Of a DNA stretch of 64,000 nt, positions 46,401 through 54,198 are shown piece after piece. The DNA lies in the NCBI RefSeq assembly GCF_001761365.1, contig NZ_CP017477.1, positions 2,091,001 to 2,155,000 on the forward strand, written 5' to 3'. Every line of letters begins with the position of its first letter. Position 1 is the stretch's first letter. A program made the position numbers and the translations under genes. This stretch comes from Polaribacter vadi (GTDB lineage Bacteria > Bacteroidota > Bacteroidia > Flavobacteriales > Flavobacteriaceae). The notes beneath the pieces were generated by a model. It saw only the letters and a list, made by a program, of their open reading frames with translations. It had not been told where the DNA came from and ran no database searches.

Positions 46401-46588
46401 TTGATATGATTTATGAAGAGTTCGATTTAACTTTTAGATACTTATACAGAGGAATTGTAGAACAAGTTAGGCAATATGATAATGATCGAGAATTTGTCAA
46501 GGAAATTCAAGAAGAATACAACAAAACTCTTGGACTTTTTAATCATATTTTTCCTGAGGAAAATGAACAACAAGACATAAAAGAGTAA
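43451..46588 (+). CDS. DUF2723 (GT117-like, TMEM260-related) membrane protein
   Basis: 1045 residues. The N-terminal half (about 10-590) is polytopic. The opening pattern TIEPTVSAWDVGEYIATSVKLEVGHPPGAPLF is the DUF2723 hallmark, with acidic residues where GT-C glycosyltransferases keep their catalytic Asp. The C-terminal 450 residues are soluble and probably periplasmic (GDNDTFPLWYMQEVEGVR...), with TPR-like stretches. The family is related to protein O-mannosyltransferases, so it may glycosylate secreted proteins using a lipid-linked sugar. Substrate unknown. Followed by a strong terminator. Confidence 0.88.
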   Translation: MTPQKFIKWNIILGWVTFAIALITYSLTIEPTVSAWDVGEYIATSVKLEVGHPPGAPLFQMLGAFFAMFTTDVTEIAKMVNFMSALASAFTILFMFWTISNLASKLAAKTGNISKGKRLAILGSSLVGSLTYTFSDSFWFSAVEGEVYAMSSFLMALLFWLALKWESEIYTARGNKWLVLISFVVGLSFGVHILSLLVIPAIVMLYFFKTYKNINFTTSAIATVFSVLVLVLVFKFIFPFTLKFFSASELFFINTVGLPYNSGSIIAAIILVALFFFGLKYTRKKKKLTANTLILSLLFIMIGFSSWMMLPIRANANTTINENNPSSARELLAYYEREQYGDANVFYDTYYSNTYERQQDAKNPTRDDKPKYEKKDGKYVIVNVYKDVLPNYSDKHKGFIPRMVNPASEKMYKKIAGIPENSQRRPTFAENLKFMMSYQFGYMYGRYFMWNFVGRQNDIQGNLDIYNGNWLSGIDVVDEARLGSQEMLPWQALLNKGRNTYYFLPLLLGLVGLFFQIKWDKKNFFTLFLFFAFTGFAIIFYTNPKPFEPRERDYAVVGSFYIFAIWVGFGVLALYEYLKYLASRRQMAITISVVCLLAVPTLMAFQNWDDHDRSNRYTTHLNAQAYLESTDPNAIMFTIGDNDTFPLWYMQEVEGVRTDVKLINTSLFQTDWYIDQMKRKTYKAEAIPSQLTHDEYKYGTLDVAYYFPEIFPQLKDSVLELDSFMKWIRSDSKRTFYDLDEDGNPEKILPTNKIRIPVNKENALKYGIVAQKDADLIVPYIDITIDRAIGKNTILMLDILNNFDWKQPIYFTGGSNTDSEYIWLKDYLQLDGVAFKFVPIKTPTKIYNENGQLQRELSLFDIGRIDTEKMYSNIQKWNWRNINDGKIYLDEQTKRSAISLRNSLMRLSSAFAMEGDTIKALEVLDLSIEKMPIEDFDHYSLSMEYPEMYYMLGDQKKGRDTAEDLIRLFKEKLVWFSTFDEEDFDMIYEEFDLTFRYLYRGIVEQVRQYDNDREFVKEIQEEYNKTLGLFNHIFPEENEQQDIKE

Positions 46589-46597
46589 TTAAAATTT

Positions 46598-46629
46598 AAA
46601 AACCACAAACTTTACTGTTTGTGGTTTTT
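46598..46629 (+). terminator. intrinsic terminator after the DUF2723 gene
   Basis: AAAAACCACAAAC (46598-46610) and GTTTGTGGTTTTT (46617-46629), 13-bp perfect stem with loop TTTACT, 9 bp past the stop. Bidirectional; also near the end of the convergent nuclease gene. Confidence 0.88.
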
Positions 46630-46658
46630 TTTATTGATAAATTCCTGTGGATAAAACC

Positions 46659-49397
46659 CTAATATTTTAAATCTGCAGGTTCTATAAAAGGTGTTTCAGG
46701 ATTATAGATTTCTTTGATATATTCTTTTAATTCTTCTATAAATTCTTCCAACTTTTCTTCTGTAATAGTAGTTTCTGGTTTTCTATAATTTGATGAGAAA
46801 TTGATTGCTAAAAAACCACTATTTAAATTTTTGAACGAATAAATTCCAGCTTTTAAGTTTTTAGAAAAATCAAACTTTTTTTCTTGTGCATAACAATAAG
46901 CATACATTAAAACTTGTATGGCTTTATACTGTTCTTTTTCTCTCAATTTCTCAAAATCAAGCACTTTTAATTCAGCAGCTTGCACCATTCCAGATTTGTA
47001 ATCTATAATTCTAATTTCGCCATTTAACTCATCAACTCTATCTACATTACCATGAATTTTTATAGGAAATTCAAAACCTTCAATAACTATTTCTGCTGAT
47101 AAATTTTCTTCAGTTGCAATAATTTGTAGTTGATTTTTCTCATCTTTTACCAATTCTTTTTCTTTGGATAAAAAATTCATTACAAATCGGTTGGCAACTT
47201 CAAAAATCAGTCTGTTTTGTCCTGTAGAAATATCACCATTTTTAAAGTGAATTTTAAAATGTTTTATAACCAAATCTTTGGCAATATTTTCCATTGATAA
47301 AATAGCATCAACCTTTAAAAATTGCCCTATAAAAGGTTTATACAATTCATCTAAAGTTTCATGCACAACAGTTCCCAAGGTGTTGTAAGCAACTGTTTCT
47401 TCAACATCATCAAATTCCTTGATTCGTAAAATTTTCTGTTTATAAAAAGCAACAGGATTGTATAAATAATTGGTTAAAGACGAAGGCGAAAAACCAGCTT
47501 TTGCTAATTCTTTTAGTCGTTCAAAAACCAATTCGTTTTTTTCAATAGTTTTTAATTCGGCATTTTGAGCGACCACTTTTGGCGAAATAATTTTCTGAAC
47601 AATATCTGTTCTCATCATTTCTAATTGTGTTACAAATCGGCTTTTTTCTCCACTTCCAAAAATATCATGTTCTGTATTATAAAGAATAAAAACGTTTTTT
47701 GCTCTTTGCATCAATCTAAAAAAGTGATACGAAAAAATAGCATCTTTTTCTCTGTAAGTTGGCAAACCATATTCCACTTTTACATCAAAAGGAATAAAAG
47801 AATTTTGCTGACTATTGGCAGGCAAAACACCTTCGTTTGCAGAGACTAAAATAATGTTTTCAAAATCTAAAACACGGGTTTCTAACATTCCCATCAACTG
47901 TAAACCTTTTAAAGGTTCTCCTTGAAAAGATAAACTTTCTGAAGATATTAGTTGATTAAAAAATAGCGATAAGGTTTTTAAATCTGTAAAATAGTGAAAC
48001 TCATTTTGCAAGGTTTGTAATTGCGTAAAAACAGTATAAAAACGGAATAGATATTCTTTTTCTAAAGGATTTACTTCCGCTTTTAAAAGATCGATTAAAG
48101 CCAAAATTCTATCCATAAAATTCTCAACAGAATCAAAAGCCTCAAACAGCTTTAAAATAATATTTTTTACTTCGGATTTTTCTTCTTTTAGCAAATCTTC
48201 CAAATGACTTTTTGTAACAAAAGTCTGGTTATCTTTTGCAATTGCTTCTGTGAAATTATCAATTTTTGCAAGTAAACCATAAATAGATTGATGTTTAAAA
48301 AAGCGAATTACATCTTTATAATAAAACTCATTCAAAACGCTTTTTTGCAATTTTTCTTGCGAAATAAACAACTGAAAAATTGAAAACAGCAAACTTGTTG
48401 TTGGGATATCTTTTAAAGGATAACCCATTGTAATATTGATTGCATCTACATTTTTAGGCAACGAATTTAAGGTTACAGGCAGCAAAGTTTCATCTGCTAA
48501 AACCAAAGCAGTATTTTTAAAATCAGTAATTTTTTCTAAAATTTCTCCAGTATATTTTATCTGCGTATTATTTTTTGCAGCGCCAATAACTTCAATCTTT
48601 TTTGGAGCAGAAAAAGTATCTCCTAAAAGTTTTATCTCGTTTTTATCATAATAATTCCAGCTACTTTTATATTTTCTGATAAATTTTCCTGCTTGATGAT
48701 TAGACTTGAAAAAAGTTTCATCTAAATCCCAGTAAATTTCTGAATTCCCATTTTGCAACGTTTTTTGAAAAAGCAATTCTTCTGCTTTGTTCAACGCATT
48801 AAAACCGATAAAAAAGAATTTTTTATTTTTATTTTCTTCCAAAAAATTATCTATTTTACCACAAGCTTCTCTATACATTAAGCCTTGATAACCGATATTT
48901 TCACGTAACAAAAATTTATAAAAAGCATCATAATACGTATTCAGTTTTTCTAAAAAAGAATAATGATCTTTTATCAAAGCTGTTTCTGTAAACGTGCCAT
49001 TTACAGACCATTTTTTAAGACGTTCAATATCTCTTAAATAGATAAAAATATCTTTCGAGTTTATTAAATGTTGATCAATTTCATTAAAATCTTGCAAAAC
49101 TGTTAATGCCCAAGAAGAAAACGTATCAAAAGAATCTGGATGTTGCTCAACACTTTTATAAATCGTGTAAAAATGAAACAACAACTGAATATTATCTGCT
49201 TTTTGAACGCCAGAAATTTGTTGAATAAATTGTTCAATATTAAGCATCTCTGGTAAAAAACCTACCGAAATTTTATCTTTAAAAGTTTGTTTTACAAAGA
49301 CTTTTGCTCTTTGTGATGGCAAAATAAAAACAACATCTTCAAAGGAATTTGTGGTTTTTAAAATATCATCTATAGTTTCTGAAATAAAAGATTGCAT
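46659..49397 (-). CDS. PD-(D/E)XK nuclease-family protein (AddB-like)
   Basis: 912 residues from ATG 49397 (MQSFISETIDDIL). An upstream in-frame ATG at 49481 would overlap the divergent nitrilase gene. The N-terminal two thirds resemble an inactivated helicase: VFILPSQRAKVFVKQTF stands where a Walker A would be, and VILVSANEGVLP appears later. The C-terminal nuclease domain has LGTVVHETLDELY (motif GxxxHxxLD/E) and GNVDRVDELNGEIRIIDYKSG, giving the Asp and the DYK of the active site. AddB/RexB-type proteins work with an AddA helicase in double-strand break repair; an addA gene is not in the window. Confidence 0.85.
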   Translation of the reverse strand: MQSFISETIDDILKTTNSFEDVVFILPSQRAKVFVKQTFKDKISVGFLPEMLNIEQFIQQISGVQKADNIQLLFHFYTIYKSVEQHPDSFDTFSSWALTVLQDFNEIDQHLINSKDIFIYLRDIERLKKWSVNGTFTETALIKDHYSFLEKLNTYYDAFYKFLLRENIGYQGLMYREACGKIDNFLEENKNKKFFFIGFNALNKAEELLFQKTLQNGNSEIYWDLDETFFKSNHQAGKFIRKYKSSWNYYDKNEIKLLGDTFSAPKKIEVIGAAKNNTQIKYTGEILEKITDFKNTALVLADETLLPVTLNSLPKNVDAINITMGYPLKDIPTTSLLFSIFQLFISQEKLQKSVLNEFYYKDVIRFFKHQSIYGLLAKIDNFTEAIAKDNQTFVTKSHLEDLLKEEKSEVKNIILKLFEAFDSVENFMDRILALIDLLKAEVNPLEKEYLFRFYTVFTQLQTLQNEFHYFTDLKTLSLFFNQLISSESLSFQGEPLKGLQLMGMLETRVLDFENIILVSANEGVLPANSQQNSFIPFDVKVEYGLPTYREKDAIFSYHFFRLMQRAKNVFILYNTEHDIFGSGEKSRFVTQLEMMRTDIVQKIISPKVVAQNAELKTIEKNELVFERLKELAKAGFSPSSLTNYLYNPVAFYKQKILRIKEFDDVEETVAYNTLGTVVHETLDELYKPFIGQFLKVDAILSMENIAKDLVIKHFKIHFKNGDISTGQNRLIFEVANRFVMNFLSKEKELVKDEKNQLQIIATEENLSAEIVIEGFEFPIKIHGNVDRVDELNGEIRIIDYKSGMVQAAELKVLDFEKLREKEQYKAIQVLMYAYCYAQEKKFDFSKNLKAGIYSFKNLNSGFLAINFSSNYRKPETTITEEKLEEFIEELKEYIKEIYNPETPFIEPADLKY

Positions 49398-49475
49398 AGA
49401 ATTTTTAGCATAATTTTGATTTCCTAAATTACAAAAACTTACTTTTATACTTCTATAATCTTTAAATTTATTTTG

Positions 49476-50261
49476 ATGCAAAATGAACTAAATATTGTTG
49501 GTATCCAAGCAGACTTATCTTGGGAAAATCCTACTGAAAACCGTGCTTTTTTTGAAAAACAGATAAACAGTTTATCAGAAAATACAGATTTGGTTGTTTT
49601 ACCAGAAATGTTTACCACTGGTTTTACTATGAATCCTGAAAAAGTTGCAGAAAAAATGGACGGAGAAACCATTGCTTGGATGCAAAAAATGGCTTCAGAA
49701 AAACAAGCTGCCATTACTGGGAGTTTGGTTATACAAGATGACAATAAATACTTTAATCGATTGGTTTTTGTGCATCCTTCAGGAAACATAGAAACGTATG
49801 ATAAACGACATTCTTTTACGTTGGCAGGAGAAGATAAAGTCTACAATTCTGGAGATAAAATATTGATTGTTTCTTATAAAGGTTGGCGAATTTGTCCGTT
49901 AATTTGTTACGATTTACGTTTCCCAGTTTGGGCAAGAAACACAGAAAATTACGATTTATTAATTTTTATGGCAAATTGGCCAGTAACCAGAATTAAAGCT
50001 TGGGATACGCTTTTAAAAGCAAGAGCTATCGAAAATATGAGTTACGCAATTGGCATCAATAGAACTGGAAAAGATGCTAATAATTACGAATATTCAGGAA
50101 ATTCTTTAGTGATAGATTATTTGGGTGAGGAACTTTCTACTTTACCTAAAAACGAAATTGGTATCCTAAAAGCAACTTTGGTAAAATCTGATCAAAAGAA
50201 AATTAGAGAGAAATTGGGGTTTTTAAATGATAGAGATGCTTTTGAGATTAAGATTATTTAG
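49476..50261 (+). CDS. carbon-nitrogen hydrolase (nitrilase/omega-amidase family)
   Basis: 261 residues from ATG 49476. Catalytic triad of the superfamily: Glu44 (VVLPEMFTTG), Lys110 (ETYDKRHSF), Cys144 (PLICYDLRFP). The opening (NIVGIQADLSWENPTENRAFF) and the WANWPVTRIKAWDTLLKARAIEN-like segment fit the YafV/omega-amidase group, which repairs 2-oxoglutaramate or 2-oxosuccinamate. Cytoplasmic. Monocistronic or co-transcribed with the next small gene. Confidence 0.88.
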   Translation: MQNELNIVGIQADLSWENPTENRAFFEKQINSLSENTDLVVLPEMFTTGFTMNPEKVAEKMDGETIAWMQKMASEKQAAITGSLVIQDDNKYFNRLVFVHPSGNIETYDKRHSFTLAGEDKVYNSGDKILIVSYKGWRICPLICYDLRFPVWARNTENYDLLIFMANWPVTRIKAWDTLLKARAIENMSYAIGINRTGKDANNYEYSGNSLVIDYLGEELSTLPKNEIGILKATLVKSDQKKIREKLGFLNDRDAFEIKII

Positions 50262-50333
50262 TTTGTTAAAGGTTTTCATTTCCTGTAAATTACTATGAAA
50301 AACAGTTATATTTGATTTTATACAACTCAAATA

Positions 50334-50780
50334 ATGAGTTGGCAAACATTTAGCGGAACGAAAATGAAACTAAAATATTCTGAATCTCATCCCTTGAAAT
50401 CCTATGAATTAAATGAACAACTCTTAACAAAAGATGAGTTTATTCAAAAGTTTGAAAATTTTGAATGGGAAAATTTATTGAAGTTGCAATTAAGTGCAAA
50501 TGACATTCAGGTTCATCGCTCACCTTCTATAAATTTAGATGATAATGATGGAAAAGGAATATCAGTTTCAATAGTTGGTGAATTAGACGAATATGAATTT
50601 TACATTTGTTTTAAAAGACCAATAACTCGAAAAAAAAGAAAATGGTTAGGACTTGTTGAATACGATTTTTATGATAAAGAATTTTGTAGTGTAATACCTG
50701 AACAAACGAAAAAAGATGCATATGATGCCTTTTTATTGTTTTATGAGAGGAATTTTGATGAATTGGAAAAAAGATGGTAA
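50334..50780 (+). CDS. hypothetical protein
   Basis: 148 residues, soluble, no signal peptide. Rich in aromatic and acidic residues with alternating strands (GKGISVSIVGELDEYEFYICFKRP) and a helical C-terminus (TKKDAYDAFLLFYERNFDELEKRW). No family recognised. It starts at ATG 50334, 72 bp after the nitrilase gene, same strand. Size and fold pattern resemble bacterial immunity-type proteins, but no toxin gene is nearby; that comparison is a guess. Confidence 0.6.
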   Translation: MSWQTFSGTKMKLKYSESHPLKSYELNEQLLTKDEFIQKFENFEWENLLKLQLSANDIQVHRSPSINLDDNDGKGISVSIVGELDEYEFYICFKRPITRKKRKWLGLVEYDFYDKEFCSVIPEQTKKDAYDAFLLFYERNFDELEKRW

Positions 50781-50948
50781 AAACTTAGATAATTTATTAC
50801 TAGTCCAAACTTGAAAATTAATTTTATTTTAACTGCATATATTTTTAATAAGAGGATAAAGCATAGATCATAATAGCACTAAAATTAGATTATAATGTTT
50901 TTTAAAAAAATAAAGGTTTGAAAAAAAAATAATTGAAATAACGTATAC

Positions 50949-51644
50949 CTAACTCCCTTCTCCCAAACTCTCAATAAAACCTTCAATAGAAGTTGCATCA
51001 TCAACAGAAAAATCACCAATTTTAGTTCTTCTTAAGGTTGATAAATGTGCTCCAGAGTTTAGCGCTTTTCCAAAATCGAAAGCTAATGAACGAATGTAAG
51101 TTCCTTTGCTACAAACCACTCTAAAATCTACTTTTGGAAAATTGATATTAGTGATTTCAAATTCTGTAATGGTTACAGTTCTTGCTTTAATTTCTGTAGT
51201 TTCTCCTTTTCTAGCTAATTCGTATAATCGTTTTCCATCTTTTTTAATCGCTGAAAAAATAGGCGGTTTTTGCTGAATTTCGCCAATAAACTGTTTTGTA
51301 GTTTCTTTTAAAAGCTCTTCAGTAATATGTTCTGTAGAATACGTTTCGTCGATTTCTGTTTCTAAATCGTAACTTGGTGTGGTTGCACCCACAGTAAAAG
51401 TACCTGTATATTCTTTTTCTTGACCTTGATAAGTATGAATTTCTTTCGTCTGCTTTCCAGTACAAATAATTAATAAACCTGATGCTAAAGGATCTAAAGT
51501 ACCTGCATGACCAACTTTTATCTTTTTGATTTTAAAACGCTGTTTTATATGCCAACGTAGTTTATTGACGGCTTGGAAAGAAGTCCATTCTAAAGGTTTA
51601 TCAATTAATAAAACTTGACCGTTTTTAAAATCTTCTTCTGTCAT
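50949..51644 (-). CDS. truB: tRNA pseudouridine(55) synthase
   Basis: 231 residues from ATG 51644; a TTG three codons upstream is not needed. The catalytic aspartate is Asp51 in GHAGTLDPLASGLL. The start motif VLLIDKPLEWTSFQAV is characteristic of TruB. It modifies U55 in the T loop of nearly all tRNAs. It lies on the same strand as uppP, with a terminator hairpin between. Confidence 0.94.
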   Translation of the reverse strand: MTEEDFKNGQVLLIDKPLEWTSFQAVNKLRWHIKQRFKIKKIKVGHAGTLDPLASGLLIICTGKQTKEIHTYQGQEKEYTGTFTVGATTPSYDLETEIDETYSTEHITEELLKETTKQFIGEIQQKPPIFSAIKKDGKRLYELARKGETTEIKARTVTITEFEITNINFPKVDFRVVCSKGTYIRSLAFDFGKALNSGAHLSTLRRTKIGDFSVDDATSIEGFIESLGEGS

Positions 51645-51706
51645 TAATACCAAGTTATTTCTATGTGAAAATGTAAAATAAAATTATAAAATTAATCCAT
51701 AAAGAG

Positions 51707-51726
51707 ATCCTGCTTTACAACAGGAT
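51707..51726. repeat. small inverted repeat ATCCTG...CAGGAT
   Basis: ATCCTG-ctttacaa-CAGGAT, 6-bp stem. It resembles the leuB terminator stem ATTCCTGT/ACAGGAAT and may be a remnant of the same intergenic repeat class. Confidence 0.35.
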
Positions 51727-51738
51727 TAGTTCAACTAA

Positions 51739-51775
51739 CAATTTTTATAAATTACTGCGTAATTTATAAAAATTG
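51739..51775. terminator. 17-bp perfect hairpin between uppP and truB
   Basis: CAATTTTTATAAATTAC (51739-51755) is exactly inverted as GTAATTTATAAAAATTG (51759-51775), loop TGC, 8 bp beyond the uppP stop. A/T-rich arms; a probable terminator of the ftsX-DUF3098-uppP unit. Confidence 0.6.
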
Positions 51776-51782
51776 AGTTTCA

Positions 51783-52577
51783 CTAGCTTAAAAGTGCGTA
51801 TCCAATTGCAATAAAACCAACTACTGCACAATAAATTGAAAAGTAAGAAAGTTTGCTCTTTTTAACGATGGCAATCATCCACTTACAAGCTAATAAACCT
51901 GCTAAAAAAGCAGCAATAAATCCTGCTGAAATTGGTAACATTTCTGATGATTGAAAGTTTAAATCTCCACTTAAAACATCTTTACCAATTTTTCCGAAAA
52001 TTAAAGGAACTACCATTAAAAAAGAAAAACGAGCTGCTCTTGTTCTATCAATTCCTAATAAAACCGAAGTAGATATGGTTGCTCCAGATCTAGAAATTCC
52101 TGGTAACATTGCAATGGCTTGCGAAATTCCGATAATAACAGAATTCCAAAAAGAGACTTCTTTATTCGTGTTTTTTGCTTTGTCTGCTAACAATAATAAA
52201 ACTGCTGTTACTAGCAACATTATTCCTACTAGAAGTATTTTTCCACCAAAAAAAGATTCTAATTGTTTTTCAAAAAGCAACCCTACAATTACTGCAGGAA
52301 TCATAGAAATAATAATTTTTAGAGAGAATTTTAATTCATCATTCCATTTAAATTGAAATAATCCTTTAAAAATTTCTGCAACTTCTTTTCTAAAAACAAC
52401 CAACGTACTTAAAGCAGTTGCAAAGTGTAAAACTACTGTAAACGTTAAGCTTTCTTCTGGCACAGAAGTATCGCCCAAAATAGCTTTTGCTAATTCTAAA
52501 TGACCACTAGAAGATACTGGTAAAAACTCTGTTAATCCTTGAATTATTCCAAGAATTATTGCTTCTAAAACATCCAT
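51783..52577 (-). CDS. uppP: undecaprenyl-diphosphate phosphatase
   Basis: 264 residues, integral membrane protein with about eight helices. The BacA motifs are GLTEFLPVSSSGHLELA (about 15-31) and MLPGISRSGATISTS (about 157-171). It dephosphorylates undecaprenyl diphosphate to recycle the cell-wall lipid carrier and can confer bacitracin resistance. Downstream of ftsX and DUF3098 with very short gaps, the usual flavobacterial order. Confidence 0.95.
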   Translation of the reverse strand: MDVLEAIILGIIQGLTEFLPVSSSGHLELAKAILGDTSVPEESLTFTVVLHFATALSTLVVFRKEVAEIFKGLFQFKWNDELKFSLKIIISMIPAVIVGLLFEKQLESFFGGKILLVGIMLLVTAVLLLLADKAKNTNKEVSFWNSVIIGISQAIAMLPGISRSGATISTSVLLGIDRTRAARFSFLMVVPLIFGKIGKDVLSGDLNFQSSEMLPISAGFIAAFLAGLLACKWMIAIVKKSKLSYFSIYCAVVGFIAIGYALLS

Positions 52578-52580
52578 ACT

Positions 52581-52823
52581 TTATTTTTTCGGGTCTGCTA
52601 AAATTGCGTAAATTTCTATTGCCAATCCTAAAAGAACCAAAGTTGGTGCTAAACGAATTCTTTGCCAATTGTAAATTTCTTCATTAAAAACATTTGGATC
52701 TTCACTACCTCCACCAGACATAAAAATAAAGCCAACAGTAATAAAAATAATCCCTACAAGCATTATGATGTAATTCCTTTTACCGAATAAAAATTCTTGT
52801 TCTTGATTCACTTCTTTTTTCAT
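52581..52823 (-). CDS. DUF3098 small membrane protein
   Basis: 80 residues with two predicted membrane helices (about 18-36 and 58-75) and a motif GGGSEDPNVFNEEIYNWQRIRLAP. DUF3098 proteins sit between ftsX and uppP in Bacteroidetes, suggesting a link to cell-wall synthesis or division; the function is unknown. Gap 4 bp to ftsX, 3 bp to uppP. Confidence 0.88.
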   Translation of the reverse strand: MKKEVNQEQEFLFGKRNYIIMLVGIIFITVGFIFMSGGGSEDPNVFNEEIYNWQRIRLAPTLVLLGLAIEIYAILADPKK

Positions 52824-52827
52824 AATA

Positions 52828-53706
52828 TTAATAATAAAGTTCGTCTGTTTGCAGATTTAAAAAACGCTGTGTTGCAAAAAATGTGCTAATCCAAGTAATT
52901 ATTAAGGCAGATAAAATTACGCCTCCTGCAATATAACCTAAAGTGGCATAATCATTTAAAAAATCTAAACTTGGTATAAACTGGTCTAAATAATACACAA
53001 CTACTGCTAAAGCCATTAATGCTATAAATGCACCAAATAGCCCTAACTTTATGCTTCTCCAAATAAATGGTCTTCTAATAAAACTCTTTGTAGCGCCAAC
53101 CATTTGCATGGTTTTTATATTAAATCGTTTTGAGTAAATAGATAATCTTATAGAACTGTTGATTAAAATCATGGCTATCAACCCAAAAAAACTACTTAAA
53201 ACTAACAACCAAAAACTGATTCTTTTAATGTTTTTTGTTAAAAGATTAATTAAAGGTTTATCATAAGAAACATCAGCTACAAAAGCATTTTTAGAAAATC
53301 TTTCTTCTAATTCTGCTACTTTTTCTGGAGTTACGTAATCTGCTTTTAAGTAAATATCGATTCCATTTTTAAGAGGATTTTCTCCTAAAAACTGTAAAAA
53401 ATCTTCACCAATTTCTTCGCTATATTTTTTTGCAGCTTGTTCTTTGCTTGTATAAACTGCTTTTTTCGTGAATTCTTCTTCTAACAACGATTCTCTAAAC
53501 GTTTTGATTTGTTTTTGAGTTACTTTATCTTTTATAAAAAGTGTAATCGCTACTTTTTCTTTTACATAATTGGCAACTTTTGTTGATTTTAGCACAATCA
53601 ACCCTAAAACACCAACCATAAAAAGTACCAAAGCTATGCTAATTACAACTGATATGTAAGAAGATGTTAAGCGTCTTTTTTGATAAGAATCAAATTTTTT
53701 GGACAT
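52828..53706 (-). CDS. ftsX: cell division permease-like protein FtsX
   Basis: 292 residues: first helix about 18-40, a periplasmic domain (about 45-165), then three helices in the C-terminal half. The motif MVGATKSFIRRPFIWRS is the FtsX coupling region that contacts the ATPase FtsE. FtsEX regulates peptidoglycan hydrolases at the septum. ftsE is not next to it here, as is common in Bacteroidetes. Confidence 0.92.
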   Translation of the reverse strand: MSKKFDSYQKRRLTSSYISVVISIALVLFMVGVLGLIVLKSTKVANYVKEKVAITLFIKDKVTQKQIKTFRESLLEEEFTKKAVYTSKEQAAKKYSEEIGEDFLQFLGENPLKNGIDIYLKADYVTPEKVAELEERFSKNAFVADVSYDKPLINLLTKNIKRISFWLLVLSSFFGLIAMILINSSIRLSIYSKRFNIKTMQMVGATKSFIRRPFIWRSIKLGLFGAFIALMALAVVVYYLDQFIPSLDFLNDYATLGYIAGGVILSALIITWISTFFATQRFLNLQTDELYY

Positions 53707-53753
53707 TGCTATTTATTGTTTAAAATCGGTGCAAGATAATAAAAAATAATGGG

Positions 53754-53778
53754 CAGTTTACAGTTACAGTATGCAGTT
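53754..53778. repeat. CAGTT-type intergenic repeat tract
   Basis: Several copies of CAGTT(T/A) in 25 bp between mce and ftsX, similar to the thrA-thrB spacer and to 35310-35339. Confidence 0.5.
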
Positions 53779-53789
53779 GTTATGTTAAA

Positions 53790-54191
53790 TTAAATAATCT
53801 TTTGACATAATTCTATTAAAACCCCATTTGTAGTTTTTGGATGCAAAAAAGCTACCAATTTATTGTCTGCTCCTTTTTTAGGGATTTCATTTAAAACTGT
53901 AAATCCTTCTTTCTTTAATCTAGCAATTTCTGCAATAATATCAGTTACTGCAAATGCAATATGATGGATTCCTTCCCCTTTTTTAGCAATAAATTTAGCA
54001 ATTGGACTTTCTGGATTTGTAGCTTCTAACAGTTCAATTTTATTAGGACCTGATTTAAAAAAAGAGGTTTTTACACCTTCAGAAAGCACTTCTTCTGTCT
54101 TGTAATGCTTTTCCCCAAAAAGTGCTGCAAATAATTGATTCGATTTTTCTAAATCTTTAACTGCAATTCCTATATGTTCTATTTTATCCAT
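53790..54191 (-). CDS. mce: methylmalonyl-CoA epimerase
   Basis: 133 residues from ATG 54191 (MDKIEHIGIAVKDLEKSN), the common start of this family; an ATG six codons upstream would overlap the preceding gene by 11 bp. VOC fold with metal ligands His (IEHIGIAV), His in GIHHIAFAV and Glu near the end (GVLIELCQ). It interconverts the R and S forms of methylmalonyl-CoA in propionate metabolism. Confidence 0.9.
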   Translation of the reverse strand: MDKIEHIGIAVKDLEKSNQLFAALFGEKHYKTEEVLSEGVKTSFFKSGPNKIELLEATNPESPIAKFIAKKGEGIHHIAFAVTDIIAEIARLKKEGFTVLNEIPKKGADNKLVAFLHPKTTNGVLIELCQKII

Positions 54192-54198
54192 TTTAAAA

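Noticed and set aside
49398..49481. 28-codon N-terminal extension of the AddB-like nuclease
   Set aside because: It would overlap the divergent nitrilase start, and the helicase-like domain begins at MQSFISETIDDIL.
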